Source: Bacillus sp. CH30_1T (GTDB lineage: Bacteria; Bacillota; Bacilli; Bacillales; Bacillaceae_B). From it: a DNA stretch of 64,000 nt. Positions 49,158 to 56,797 of this stretch are shown one piece after another. The stretch lies in contig NZ_VTUY01000014.1 in the NCBI RefSeq assembly GCF_008364765.1, positions 1 to 64,000 of the forward strand, in the 5' to 3' direction. Within the stretch, counting starts at the first letter, position 1, and every line of letters begins with the position of its first letter. Below the pieces are notes generated by a model that saw only the letters and a program-made list of their open reading frames with translations, ran no database searches and was not told the origin of the DNA. The position numbers were made by a program, and so were the translations under genes.

Positions 49158-50027
49158 TTGAATTATCTAAAGGAACTCAAAGCTTTTAAGGATTGGCTGC
49201 TACTGAACGATCTTAATACCAGCGCAATTGCGTTATGGCACACACTGATGGCTATAAACAATATGGCTGGCTGGAAAGAACGATTCAATGCGCCCAACTC
49301 CACAGTAGAGAAATTAACGGGCCTTTCTAAACAAGGGCTGGTTAATGCTCGAATAAGGCTTATCGAAAATGAATTGATTGAGTACGAAAAAGGAAAGAAA
49401 GGGAAGGCTCCCATCTATAAGGTAAAGTCATTGGTCAACTCAGTTGACCAATCGCTATACCAATCCGATACCCAATCCGTATACCAATATGGATACCAAT
49501 CCGATGACCAACAGTTGACCATACCTAAACATAAACAAAACAAAACGAAACTAAAAGAAGATGTAGTAGATGATGCACCTGCATCGCTCAATCCGTTTCA
49601 GTTTTACGAGCAAGAGGGGTTTGGGATCTTGGGAGGCTATATACCGCAAAAGATTGTGTCTTGGTGTGATGATCTCTGCGAGGAGTTAGTACTGGAGGCC
49701 ATGAAAATTGCTGTAGAGCAAGGAACGAAAAAGTGGGGATACGTTGAAGCCATTCTTAAGAACTGGTTTCAGAAGGGGATTAGAACTCTTGAGCAGTCTC
49801 GAGCTGAGCAGCAACAATTTAAAGAACAGAGGACTAAGCGGACACCTGTGAGGTCTTCTGGGAAGGTCAGGCCCATTCGTACTGAGAGATTACCAGATTG
49901 GTTTGAGGAGAATAAGAATTCTACACAGAATTCTACACAGAATCAACGCAGCGACTCTAGCGACTATGACTTTGAGAAAGAAAAGGCAAAGCTTGAAGCC
50001 GAGCTTTTAGCATTTAAAAGGGGGTAA
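49158..50027 (+). CDS. Phage replication initiator with DnaD domain
   Basis: The 289-residue protein starts with TTG (AGAGGTGATGAC site). Its N-terminal winged-helix part (residues 1-90, LTGLSKQGLVNARIRLIENE) resembles phage replication proteins; the C-terminal part (about 145-215, NPFQFYEQEGFGILGGYI and WGYVEAILKNWFQKGI) is a DnaD domain that binds DNA and recruits the helicase loader. The linker between contains repeated YQSD-type units encoded by iteron-like DNA. No separate DnaC-like loader follows, unlike skin/PBSX. Confidence 0.85.
   Translation: MNYLKELKAFKDWLLLNDLNTSAIALWHTLMAINNMAGWKERFNAPNSTVEKLTGLSKQGLVNARIRLIENELIEYEKGKKGKAPIYKVKSLVNSVDQSLYQSDTQSVYQYGYQSDDQQLTIPKHKQNKTKLKEDVVDDAPASLNPFQFYEQEGFGILGGYIPQKIVSWCDDLCEELVLEAMKIAVEQGTKKWGYVEAILKNWFQKGIRTLEQSRAEQQQFKEQRTKRTPVRSSGKVRPIRTERLPDWFEENKNSTQNSTQNQRSDSSDYDFEKEKAKLEAELLAFKRG
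49440..49520 (+). repeat. Iteron-like repeats in the initiator gene, candidate phage origin
   Basis: Related units ACCAATCCGATA, CCCAATCCGTAT, ACCAATATGGAT and ACCAATCCGATG follow each other at roughly 12-base spacing, flanked by two copies of GTTGACCA. Phage origins often lie inside the initiator gene as tandem iterons, so this is the best candidate for the replication origin. Confidence 0.5.
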
Positions 50028-50031
50028 TGAA

Positions 50032-50235
50032 ATGGGTGTATTATTTAATTCTATTAAGATTACTCAGGAAACGAAGTCACAAGGGATGATTAATGAACTC
50101 CTTACCTTAGGTGTTACTGATACGAAGAGTGGGACAAGCATATATGAGCTGAATTATTATGATCTAAGGCAAGAATTAGCCATCGCTAAATTTAGAAACA
50201 GAAATGTTGAGAGTTCTGAGAATGGGTGGTTTTGA
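50032..50235 (+). CDS. Hypothetical early phage protein
   Basis: The 67-residue protein (LFNSIKITQETKSQGMINEL, later YELNYYDLRQELAIAKFRNR) starts four bases after the initiator stop behind AAAGGGGG. Proteins of this type occur before RusA genes in Bacillus phages. Function unknown. Confidence 0.65.
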   Translation: MGVLFNSIKITQETKSQGMINELLTLGVTDTKSGTSIYELNYYDLRQELAIAKFRNRNVESSENGWF

Positions 50236-50238
50236 TTA

Positions 50239-50661
50239 ATGAAGATGATTCAGTTTACGGTCTATGGAACTCCTGTAGCCCAGGGGAGACCAAGGTTTAG
50301 CTCTCAAGGAGGAATAGCCAGGGCTTATGATCCTAAGAAATCTAAGGACTTTAAGAAATATGTAAAGTTGGTTGCTGCTGAGCATCGACCGAAGAAACTG
50401 CTTGAAGGACCACTTCAGTTATTTATTAGGGTCTATAAACCAACGTTAAAGAACTTTAGCAAAAAGAAGTTAGAAGATGCTGAAAGTGGTGTTTTGAGAC
50501 CAGTGACGAAACCTGATGTAGACAACTACGTGAAAGGGATCAAAGACGCTTGTAACCAGATCCTTTGGAAGGATGATAGCCAGGTGGTGGAGTTATTAGC
50601 TAGTAAGTGGTATAGCGAGAAGCCTAGGATTGAAATTATGGTGGTACCCATAGAGCAATAA
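50239..50661 (+). CDS. rusA: RusA-family Holliday junction resolvase
   Basis: The 140-residue enzyme cuts four-way DNA junctions arising from recombination and replication. The RusA pattern is visible: FTVYGTPVAQGRPRFSSQGG, then KPDVDNYVKGIKDACNQILW with the catalytic Asp pair, and KDDSQVVEL. It matches the skin element YqaN role. The start ATG is three bases after the preceding stop. Confidence 0.92.
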   Translation: MKMIQFTVYGTPVAQGRPRFSSQGGIARAYDPKKSKDFKKYVKLVAAEHRPKKLLEGPLQLFIRVYKPTLKNFSKKKLEDAESGVLRPVTKPDVDNYVKGIKDACNQILWKDDSQVVELLASKWYSEKPRIEIMVVPIEQ

Positions 50662-50700
50662 AAAAACAGGAGAAACGACTATGTGCATCGTTTCTCCTGA
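50660..50700 (-). terminator. Terminator of the reversed gene cassette
   Basis: CAGGAGAAACGA and TCGTTTCTCCTG pair perfectly. On the reverse strand seven T follow the stem, so it ends the leftward transcript of the genes at 50738-51511. Confidence 0.8.
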
Positions 50701-50737
50701 TAATAGATTTAGAAGTTCTAAGATTTCTAAGTAATAG

Positions 50738-50890
50738 TTAGTTGACGAAAGAATTCATTTTTTTTAAATCATTTTTAAGTTGGAGTGCATCTTCAACCAT
50801 TCTAATGAAATCTATGGAAGTACCGATTCTTTTTGAATCTATCAGTATGTCCTGGAGCTTTTCTTCTGATAAGACAATTAATGAGTTCAA
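50738..50890 (-). CDS. Small protein of the reversed cassette
   Basis: A 50-codon frame starts with TTG behind AAAGGTGAT and reads MNSLIVLSEEKLQDILIDSK, then RIGTSIDFIRMVEDALQLKN, then DLKKMNSFVN. It is amphipathic and helical. The good ribosome site and the terminator just downstream support it over the forward-strand frame of similar length on the other strand. Confidence 0.6.
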   Translation of the reverse strand: MNSLIVLSEEKLQDILIDSKRIGTSIDFIRMVEDALQLKNDLKKMNSFVN

Positions 50891-51001
50891 AAAAATCACC
50901 TTTCTTACGACTACCAAAATAACGAACTAGGATATTTTACCGTAATTTACTTAAAAATGGAAGAGTCAAAATTAAAAACACCACTAAAATTAGTGATGCT
51001 T

Positions 51002-51223
51002 CTAATTTGTTTGTAATAAATTTTCTAATATTGATAATGCAGAATTTATGTCATCATAAGCTTCGATCTTTTCATTTTGGATGATGATAAATGATTCAGT
51101 TTCCTTACAATAGTAAACTAATAATACATCGGAGTCGTTTTTAGAAAAAGACTGAGTAATATCACATTCTGCATATATTTGTAAGGTCTTTAATACATTT
51201 ATTAATTCGTGATGCTTTGACAT
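51002..51223 (-). CDS. Hypothetical protein of the reversed cassette
   Basis: The ATG at 51223 (MSKHHELINVLKTLQIYAEC) has AAAGGTGAT upstream; a GTG four codons earlier lies inside that site. The 73-residue protein is acidic with alternating strands (VLLVYYCKETESFIIIQNEK). No family recognised. It lies between the two other small reversed genes. Confidence 0.65.
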   Translation of the reverse strand: MSKHHELINVLKTLQIYAECDITQSFSKNDSDVLLVYYCKETESFIIIQNEKIEAYDDINSALSILENLLQTN

Positions 51224-51352
51224 TTTCTCTATCACCTTTCTCTTAAAAGGAAAGAATTTGTCTTGTTTTGGGTAATTTTAGCATAGAGAAAACTCATATT
51301 TAAGTTACTAAAGACACAGTACCAATTTATTAATTCTTAAACCATTGGCTTA

Positions 51353-51511
51353 TTATCTTTTAGCTTTAACTAGTGTGAGTTCAGAGACGTGAGCTAGTTC
51401 ACAATGATATCGATTATCCTTAGATAGCTCTATATACTCACTATTATATATCCAAAACACATAATACTCTTCTTCCTTATACAAAACTTTATCTCCAATG
51501 TTAAAAATCAT
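51353..51511 (-). CDS. Small protein of the reversed cassette (first gene)
   Basis: A 52-codon frame starts with ATG behind AGAGGAG and reads MIFNIGDKVLYKEEEYYVFW, then IYNSEYIELSKDNRYHCELA and HVSELTLVKAKR. The pattern (GDKVLYKEEEYYV...ELAHVSELTLV) suggests a small SH3-like barrel. A TATAAT extended -10 lies 35 bases upstream on the same strand. Confidence 0.6.
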   Translation of the reverse strand: MIFNIGDKVLYKEEEYYVFWIYNSEYIELSKDNRYHCELAHVSELTLVKAKR

Positions 51512-51856
51512 ATAATAACTCCTCTACTAAAAACTAGGTATATTATACCATTAAAGGGGTTTGGCGGAATTTAGGATATTCCTTTAATTGATAACCGTTT
51601 AACACATTTTTGTATGAATTCTCTATAGATCAAAATTAGATATTCATCTAGGAATAATTTATATTTGGAAAAAGAAATGAAATAAGGAACCGAGTGACTA
51701 GCTCGATTCCTTGAAAAGAGGTTAAAGACATTTCCCATATTATCCTATGCTGTTTTCGAATTCTGGTGTAGATGAAATTATTAATTTTGGAAATGAATAA
51801 AAAAGCCAGGATTTCTCCCGGCCAGCCACTTTAATTATAACATAGGAGGGATTCTG
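51512..51856. other. Intergenic region between reversed cassette and XtrA
   Basis: On the reverse strand TGG-TATAAT (51550-51542) forms an extended -10 promoter for the cassette. Further right an imperfect hairpin AAGGAACCGAG/CTCGATTCCTT (51684-51712) and a GCC-rich hairpin near 51805 are seen. No coding frame with a ribosome site was found. Confidence 0.5.
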
Positions 51857-52057
51857 GTGAGGTTATCAGATGTAGGAATTAATCCTAGTACTTTGAAACT
51901 AGAAATTGATATAATGGATAAAGAAGGAAGTTTTGCTGTTGTGGTGTGTGATGGGAAGGCGAAGGTTACAAAGTTGCCACCTCATGGTGAGACGAATATT
52001 GTTACGCATCAAGGGAAAGTGAAACGGGTTAGGTGGAATGAGGGGGAAGAGTTTTGA
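51857..52057 (+). CDS. xtrA: XtrA-like phage protein
   Basis: The 66-residue protein starts with GTG behind TAGGAGGG (MRLSDVGINPSTLKLEIDIM, later KLPPHGETNIVTHQGKVKRV). Size, the PPHGET...THQGKV pattern and place after RusA match XtrA of PBSX and YqaO of skin. Function unknown. Its stop overlaps the next start by TTGA. Confidence 0.75.
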   Translation: MRLSDVGINPSTLKLEIDIMDKEGSFAVVVCDGKAKVTKLPPHGETNIVTHQGKVKRVRWNEGEEF

Positions 52058-53118
52058 AGGACATTTTAGAGGAATACGATGTGAAGAAGGTAATCTATCT
52101 TGAATATGAGGAAAAGATAATTAGTTTAATTAGATCCTTACTAAAGGAACATGGAATAACTATTCATGCAATTGAGTCTCGAGTAAAAGACAAAAAAAGT
52201 TTAGAGAAAAAAATAGAAAGGAAGGATGGGAAATATTCAACACTAGATGAAATTACCGATACTGTGGGTCTACGAATAATAACTTATTTTGAAGATGATG
52301 TAGATAAAATTGCTGAAATATTAGAGGAAGAGTTTTACTTAGATACACAAAACTCCGTAGATAAACGAAACAGTTCTAATCCAGAAGCATTCGGTTATGC
52401 ATCTTTACATTATATATTGAGACTTAAAGAGCCAAGAGCGTCATTACCTGAGTATCAGAGGTTTAACTTTATAAATTTTGAAATTCAGATTAGATCTATC
52501 TTACAACATGCTTGGGCAGAAATTGAGCATGATATAGGATATAAAAGTTCAGTGGAGATACCAAAAGATATTCGACGGAATTTCTCTAGAGTATCAAGTT
52601 TACTTGAATTAGCGGATATTGAATTTATTAGAATTAAAAAAGAAATTAGTGAGTATTCAATTAAGGTTAAAGAAAACATACAGAATGAAAAATTAGACAT
52701 ACCTCTTGATAAAGTAACCCTTGAAGAATTTATAACAGATTCTAAGGTTGTAAGGGAACTGGATGAATTTTTACTAGATAAACTTAATGGGGATCATATT
52801 GAATTCGAAAAGAACTTTTCAGAGAGAACATTAATACGCCTGAAGTTGTTAGAAATATCTTCAGTAGAAGAACTAAAAAATAAACTCGAGTCTAAGAAGA
52901 CAAAAATTAAAAAATTCGCAACTATATGGCTCAGTGATTCTCCAAGAGAAGAGGTAATTAAAAGCATAGCAATGGGCCTTTCAATATTTTATTTAATGTA
53001 TGTTCTAGCAGGAGAAAGTGAAAATGAGAATTTTGTAATTGAATATGCAAAAACTTTAAGTGAATATGAAAAAGAGGAACTAGCAGAAAGGATTATTGAA
53101 ACAATAAATAGTATATAG
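52054..53118 (+). CDS. RelA/SpoT-domain nucleotide pyrophosphokinase
   Basis: The N-terminal half (about residues 20-185) is a (p)ppGpp synthetase-type domain: SRVKDKKSLEKKIERKDGKY, LDEITDTVGLRIITYFEDDV, FGYASLHYIL and FEIQIRSILQHAWAEIEHDI. No HD hydrolase, TGS or ACT domain is present. The C-terminal 165 residues are helical and unknown, longer than in housekeeping small alarmone synthetases. It could make alarmones or, like toxSAS and CapRel enzymes, modify tRNA. The TTG start overlaps the XtrA stop, so it is expressed with early lytic genes. AT-rich codon use suggests separate origin. Confidence 0.85.
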   Translation: MKDILEEYDVKKVIYLEYEEKIISLIRSLLKEHGITIHAIESRVKDKKSLEKKIERKDGKYSTLDEITDTVGLRIITYFEDDVDKIAEILEEEFYLDTQNSVDKRNSSNPEAFGYASLHYILRLKEPRASLPEYQRFNFINFEIQIRSILQHAWAEIEHDIGYKSSVEIPKDIRRNFSRVSSLLELADIEFIRIKKEISEYSIKVKENIQNEKLDIPLDKVTLEEFITDSKVVRELDEFLLDKLNGDHIEFEKNFSERTLIRLKLLEISSVEELKNKLESKKTKIKKFATIWLSDSPREEVIKSIAMGLSIFYLMYVLAGESENENFVIEYAKTLSEYEKEELAERIIETINSI

Positions 53119-53140
53119 TAGTACCTACCAGTTAACTGGA

Positions 53141-53188
53141 GGCACTAATCTTACACTTTTTTAGTGGTATGATTAGTGCCATTTTTTA
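53141..53188 (+). terminator. Terminator after the RelA/SpoT gene
   Basis: GGCACTAATC (53141) and GATTAGTGCC (53171) pair perfectly over a 20-base loop, followed by ATTTTTT. Confidence 0.8.
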
Positions 53189-53202
53189 TTTGAGGTGATA
53201 TC

Positions 53203-53703
53203 TTGGAAAAACTTATATTGAGTTATAAAGAGAGCTTAAAGGAAGCTAAATCTATAAAAAAAAATGCTTCTGATCGTGACAAATCCTTGATTAATGGGTT
53301 CATAAGAGACTTGCAATATGCTATAGAATGGATGGAAACAGGAAGGCAACCTGGTAATAAGCGAGGTGTGGAGAGACTAGCTGCGTATCAAAGAGAAAGA
53401 CCATTTGATCCATTATTAATGCAACGATATTTCAGAAGTAATGCAGTTATTTATCCTTGGGATAATTATAGTAAGGACAATAAAGTAACTTCTGAGGAAC
53501 GAGAAAGAATTGATGATGCTCTCTCGGTTCTTACAGCAAAGGAAAAAGAGGTGTATTTAATGTCTCGTGGCCATTGTTTATCATATGGTCAAATTGCGAA
53601 TTACTTATGCATTAGCTCAAGCAGTGTTCAAACAATGATTGAAAGAGCTGAAAAGAAAATTGCCAAAAGAAGATATGATAGTCTCTTCTGCTTAAGCAGT
53701 TGA
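53203..53703 (+). CDS. xpf: Xpf-like sigma factor for late phage genes
   Basis: The 166-residue protein resembles the positive control sigma-like factors of PBSX (Xpf) and skin (YqaQ): RDLQYAIEWMETGRQPGNKR near residue 40 and a C-terminal region-4 helix-turn-helix (LTAKEKEVYLMSRGHCLSYG then QIANYLCISSSSVQTMIERA). It should direct RNA polymerase to the late promoter before the terminase genes. TTG is the start, with TGAGGTGAT upstream. Confidence 0.85.
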   Translation: MEKLILSYKESLKEAKSIKKNASDRDKSLINGFIRDLQYAIEWMETGRQPGNKRGVERLAAYQRERPFDPLLMQRYFRSNAVIYPWDNYSKDNKVTSEERERIDDALSVLTAKEKEVYLMSRGHCLSYGQIANYLCISSSSVQTMIERAEKKIAKRRYDSLFCLSS

Positions 53704-53726
53704 GCCTATTTTTTTACATTGTTAAA

Positions 53727-53740
53727 CGAACGTATGTTCT
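53727..53740 (+). promoter_or_regulatory. LexA (DinR) box before the methyltransferase gene
   Basis: CGAACGTATGTTCT matches the Bacillus LexA consensus at every core position. It lies 37 bases before the chosen start of the methyltransferase, over its likely promoter. Confidence 0.75.
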
Positions 53741-53776
53741 GATATATTTATTGAAGTGAGAATGGAGTTGAAGGTT

Positions 53777-54520
53777 ATGAGAACAAAGGACTTACATAAC
53801 ACAATTATCTTAGGGGATTGTTTGGAGCAGATGAATTTAATTGAAGACAAGAGCATCGATATGATCTTATGTGATTTACCCTATGGAACCACCCGGTGCT
53901 CCTGGGACGAAATTATCCCGTTCGATAAACTTTGGGAACAATATGAACGAGTTATAAAAGATAACGGAGCGATTATTTTAACTGCTTCACAGCCTTTTAC
54001 TACTAAACTGATAAGTAGCAACATGAAATTATTTAGGTATGAATGGATCTGGAAGAAAGGTAAGCATGTTACCGGTTTTCCGAATGCTAAGAGAATGCCT
54101 ATGAAGAATCATGAAAATATTTGTGTGTTTTATAAGAGACTACCTACATATAATCCTCAGGGGATCATTCCTTTGATGCAGACAAAGAGAAGGAAACGGA
54201 AAAAGGTAACTGATCTGATGGCTAATACTGATTCCTTGAAACGTGAGTATGTTACAACTCATAAGAATTATCCTAAAAGCATTCTTGATTATTCTAGAGA
54301 CTCAAAAACCAAACATCCAACACAAAAACCAGTTGCTCTTTTTGAGTATTTGATTAAGACGTATACCCACAAAGGTGAAGTGGTTTTGGATAACTGTATG
54401 GGTAGTGGTACGACTGCAGTTGCTTGTTTAAAAACTGATAGGAAGTTTATTGGAATTGAGAAGGATGAGTTTTGGTATCTTGAAGCTCTAGAGAGAATAA
54501 AATCAATGAATTTGTCGTAG
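53777..54520 (+). CDS. DNA methyltransferase (N4/N6, beta-class order)
   Basis: The enzyme methylates an amino group of adenine or cytosine in DNA. The catalytic DLPYG motif (a DPPY variant, about residue 34) precedes the AdoMet-binding motif NCMGSGTTAVA near residue 205; this order defines the beta class. The target-recognition part lies in between. No cognate restriction gene is adjacent, so it may protect phage DNA. The ATG at 53777 has GGAG ten bases upstream; upstream GTG 53756 and ATG 53762 are alternatives. A LexA box suggests SOS induction. Confidence 0.88.
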   Translation: MRTKDLHNTIILGDCLEQMNLIEDKSIDMILCDLPYGTTRCSWDEIIPFDKLWEQYERVIKDNGAIILTASQPFTTKLISSNMKLFRYEWIWKKGKHVTGFPNAKRMPMKNHENICVFYKRLPTYNPQGIIPLMQTKRRKRKKVTDLMANTDSLKREYVTTHKNYPKSILDYSRDSKTKHPTQKPVALFEYLIKTYTHKGEVVLDNCMGSGTTAVACLKTDRKFIGIEKDEFWYLEALERIKSMNLS

Positions 54521-54566
54521 GAAAGCCACTTATTAGTAAGAGAATTAAAGGATAGTGCAGGAAAAT

Positions 54567-54601
54567 ATCTCCTTTTGTCGAAAGTTATATAAAAAGGAGA
54601 T
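54567..54601 (+). promoter_or_regulatory. Hairpin that masks a ribosome site
   Basis: ATCTCCTTTT (54567-54576) is exactly complementary to AAAAGGAGAT (54592-54601), the ribosome site of the gene at 54610. In this fold the site is hidden, so translation may depend on a trans factor, temperature or a different RNA start. Confidence 0.6.
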
Positions 54602-54609
54602 GGTAATTA

Positions 54610-55011
54610 ATGAATGGAACTCATATTCAATACGCCAAGGCAGTAGGTAAAATCGGAGAAGCCGTGAGTAAAACTGGAAATAAATTTGGAGAAGTCAGTG
54701 AAAGACAAATGAAGACACCGGAAGAAATAGTAAAGGCTAAGAATGACTATGATATCCTGATAAAAGAGCTCAAAAGGCAAAAAAGAAAATTGGAGAACAT
54801 CATCCCTCCAAGTCCAGTAAAAGATCAACACGCTGAGTTAATCAATAATTATCAGCAGTTTATCGTTGGAACAGAAGCAATGAATACAGCTTGGGATTTT
54901 GAAAATGCTACTCTGAATGAGGAACAGTTTGCTAAGGGCAAGGAAGCTCAACAAGAGTCTAGTAAAAATATTAAGCAAATTTCAGAGACAATTGCAGATA
55001 TCTTGTTTTAG
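54610..55011 (+). CDS. Hypothetical coiled-coil protein before the terminase genes
   Basis: The 133-residue protein (YAKAVGKIGEAVSKTGNKFG, later ILIKELKRQKRKLENIIPPS) is strongly helical and likely coiled-coil; residues 20-65 are charged heptads. AAAAGGAGATGG is the ribosome site. It is the last gene before the late operon and has its own terminator. Function unknown. Confidence 0.65.
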   Translation: MNGTHIQYAKAVGKIGEAVSKTGNKFGEVSERQMKTPEEIVKAKNDYDILIKELKRQKRKLENIIPPSPVKDQHAELINNYQQFIVGTEAMNTAWDFENATLNEEQFAKGKEAQQESSKNIKQISETIADILF

Positions 55012-55016
55012 AATTT

Positions 55017-55040
55017 AGCACCCAATCGGGTGTTTTTTTA
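55017..55040 (+). terminator. Terminator before the late operon
   Basis: GCACCC pairs with GGGTGT across AATC and is followed by seven T. Confidence 0.78.
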
Positions 55041-55076
55041 TTTTTTAGGTTTATTTTCGGAGGTGGGTGAGATGAA

Positions 55077-55511
55077 GTGAAGCTAACAGAGAAACAAAAA
55101 CGCTTTGCAGATGAATATATAAAATCAGGGAATATTTCAGCTGCATATAAAAGCGCCTATCCTAGCGTAAAAAAGGATGCAGCTGCCAGAGCATCCGGAA
55201 GCAGGCTGCTAACAAAGGCTAACGTGAGATCGTATATTGATGAGCGATTAGAAGAATTGAAAAAGAAATCAATTGCTGAACAAGATGAGATTCTTCAATT
55301 TCTCACTGCAGTAATGAGGGGAGAACATACAGAACAAATCCCGATAGGCATTGGTGAAGGTGCTCAACAGCTAGAAGACAAGGATCCTTTTCTGAAAGAT
55401 AGAGTTAAGGCAGCAGAGCTCTTAGGTAAGAGATATGTCATGTGGACCGATAAGCAGCAAGTTGAGACAATAACCCCTGTTTTTGTAGAGGATGTACCTG
55501 ATGAAGACTAA
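55077..55511 (+). CDS. terS: Terminase small subunit
   Basis: The small subunit recognises the packaging site of the concatemeric phage DNA. The N-terminal helix-turn-helix LTEKQKRFADEYIKSGNISA followed by AYKSAYPSVKKDAAARASGS is typical of Terminase_2/XtmA proteins. The C-terminus is helical with an acidic end. GTG is the start behind GGAGGTGGG. It overlaps the large subunit by 11 bases. Confidence 0.9.
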   Translation: MKLTEKQKRFADEYIKSGNISAAYKSAYPSVKKDAAARASGSRLLTKANVRSYIDERLEELKKKSIAEQDEILQFLTAVMRGEHTEQIPIGIGEGAQQLEDKDPFLKDRVKAAELLGKRYVMWTDKQQVETITPVFVEDVPDED

Positions 55512-56787
55512 GCAACATAAAATCTCCATCAAAATGAAAATAGGTGGAGGTTACAACCGGTTTTGGAACAACAAGCAGTTCTACCGGGTAGTAAAAGGTT
55601 CACGTGGTAGTAAGAAATCAAAGAACACTGCAATAAATTTCATTCATAGAATCATGAAATACTCCTGGGCGAATCTACTAGTAGTTCGGAGATATTCAAA
55701 CACCAACAAACAATCTACTTATACTGATTTAAAATGGGCAGCCACGCAATTAGGGGTTGCCCATTTATTTAAGTTCAATGAATCAATGCCAGAGATAACG
55801 TACATGCCTACTGGCCAGAAGATCTTGTTCAGAGGTCTTGATGATGAATTGAAGATCACATCAATCACCGTTGATGTTGGGATATTATGTTGGGCTTGGT
55901 TCGAGGAATGTTACCAGGTCGAATCAGAAGCAAAATTCCGAACAGTAGTTGAATCCATACGTGGTAGTTATGATGATCCTGAATTTTTTAAGCAGGTCAC
56001 AGTGACGTTTAACCCGTGGTCGGATCGACATTGGCTTAAAAAGGTCTTTTTTGATGAAGAGACCAGGGAGAAAGACACTTTTGCTATTACAACAACATTC
56101 AGGGTTAATGAGTGGCTAGATGACGTTGACCGTGCAAGATACGAGGATTTATATAGGACCAACCCTCGACGTGCCAGGATTGTTTGTGATGGTGATTGGG
56201 GAGTCGCAGAGGGTCTAGTCTTTGAGAACTTTGAAGTAAGGGACTTCGACATTCATCAGAAAATCAAAGAGATTCAGGAAACTGCACATGGTATGGACTT
56301 TGGTTTTACAAATGATCCTACTACCTTACCAAGTTCAGTAGTGGACCTGAAAAATAAAGAGCTTTGGATATATGATGAGCATTATGAGAAAGCGATGCTC
56401 ACTGATGACATCTATAAAATAATCATTAGAAAAGGACTTCTTAAATCAGTCATCACAGCTGACTCTGCAGAACGACGATTGATTCAGGAATTAATCAATA
56501 AAGGTGTTAGAAGGATGAGAGCTTCAGTCAAAGGGAAAGGCAGCGTGAATCAAGGAATACTGTTCATTCAAGGATTCAAGGTGTACATTCATCCCACATG
56601 TGAACATACCATTGAAGAATTTAATACGTACACGTTTGATCAGGATAAAGACGGTAAGTGGTTGAATACACCGATTGATGCAAATAACCATATTATCGAT
56701 GCATTGAGATACAGCTTGGAACAATACCATTTGGGAGTTGCTAAGAAAGACGACACTTACAATGCTTTAAAAGGATTAGGTTTATAG
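55501..56787 (+). CDS. terL: Terminase large subunit (PBSX/XtmB type)
   Basis: This motor and nuclease cuts and packages phage DNA. The P-loop variant GSRGSKKSKNT (about residues 34-44), the Walker B region ILCWAWFEECYQ, and the coupling motif VTFNPWSDRHWL are typical of the PBSX family. The C-terminal nuclease holds Asp in GMDFGFTNDP, ADSAERRLIQEL and NHIIDALRY. The ATG at 55501 has an AGAGGA site; an ATG at 55492 overlaps it. Headful packaging is the norm for this type. Confidence 0.95.
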   Translation: MKTKQHKISIKMKIGGGYNRFWNNKQFYRVVKGSRGSKKSKNTAINFIHRIMKYSWANLLVVRRYSNTNKQSTYTDLKWAATQLGVAHLFKFNESMPEITYMPTGQKILFRGLDDELKITSITVDVGILCWAWFEECYQVESEAKFRTVVESIRGSYDDPEFFKQVTVTFNPWSDRHWLKKVFFDEETREKDTFAITTTFRVNEWLDDVDRARYEDLYRTNPRRARIVCDGDWGVAEGLVFENFEVRDFDIHQKIKEIQETAHGMDFGFTNDPTTLPSSVVDLKNKELWIYDEHYEKAMLTDDIYKIIIRKGLLKSVITADSAERRLIQELINKGVRRMRASVKGKGSVNQGILFIQGFKVYIHPTCEHTIEEFNTYTFDQDKDGKWLNTPIDANNHIIDALRYSLEQYHLGVAKKDDTYNALKGLGL

Positions 56788-56797
56788 GAGGTGGAAC

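Noticed and set aside
50742-50930. Forward-strand frame of 62 codons after rusA
   Set aside because: The reverse strand of the same stretch has a gene with a good ribosome site, ending before a terminator; the forward frame has none.
53777-54520. Complete restriction-modification system formed with the nuclease at 39438
   Set aside because: The genes are 14 kb apart in different modules, and nothing in the sequence links their specificity.
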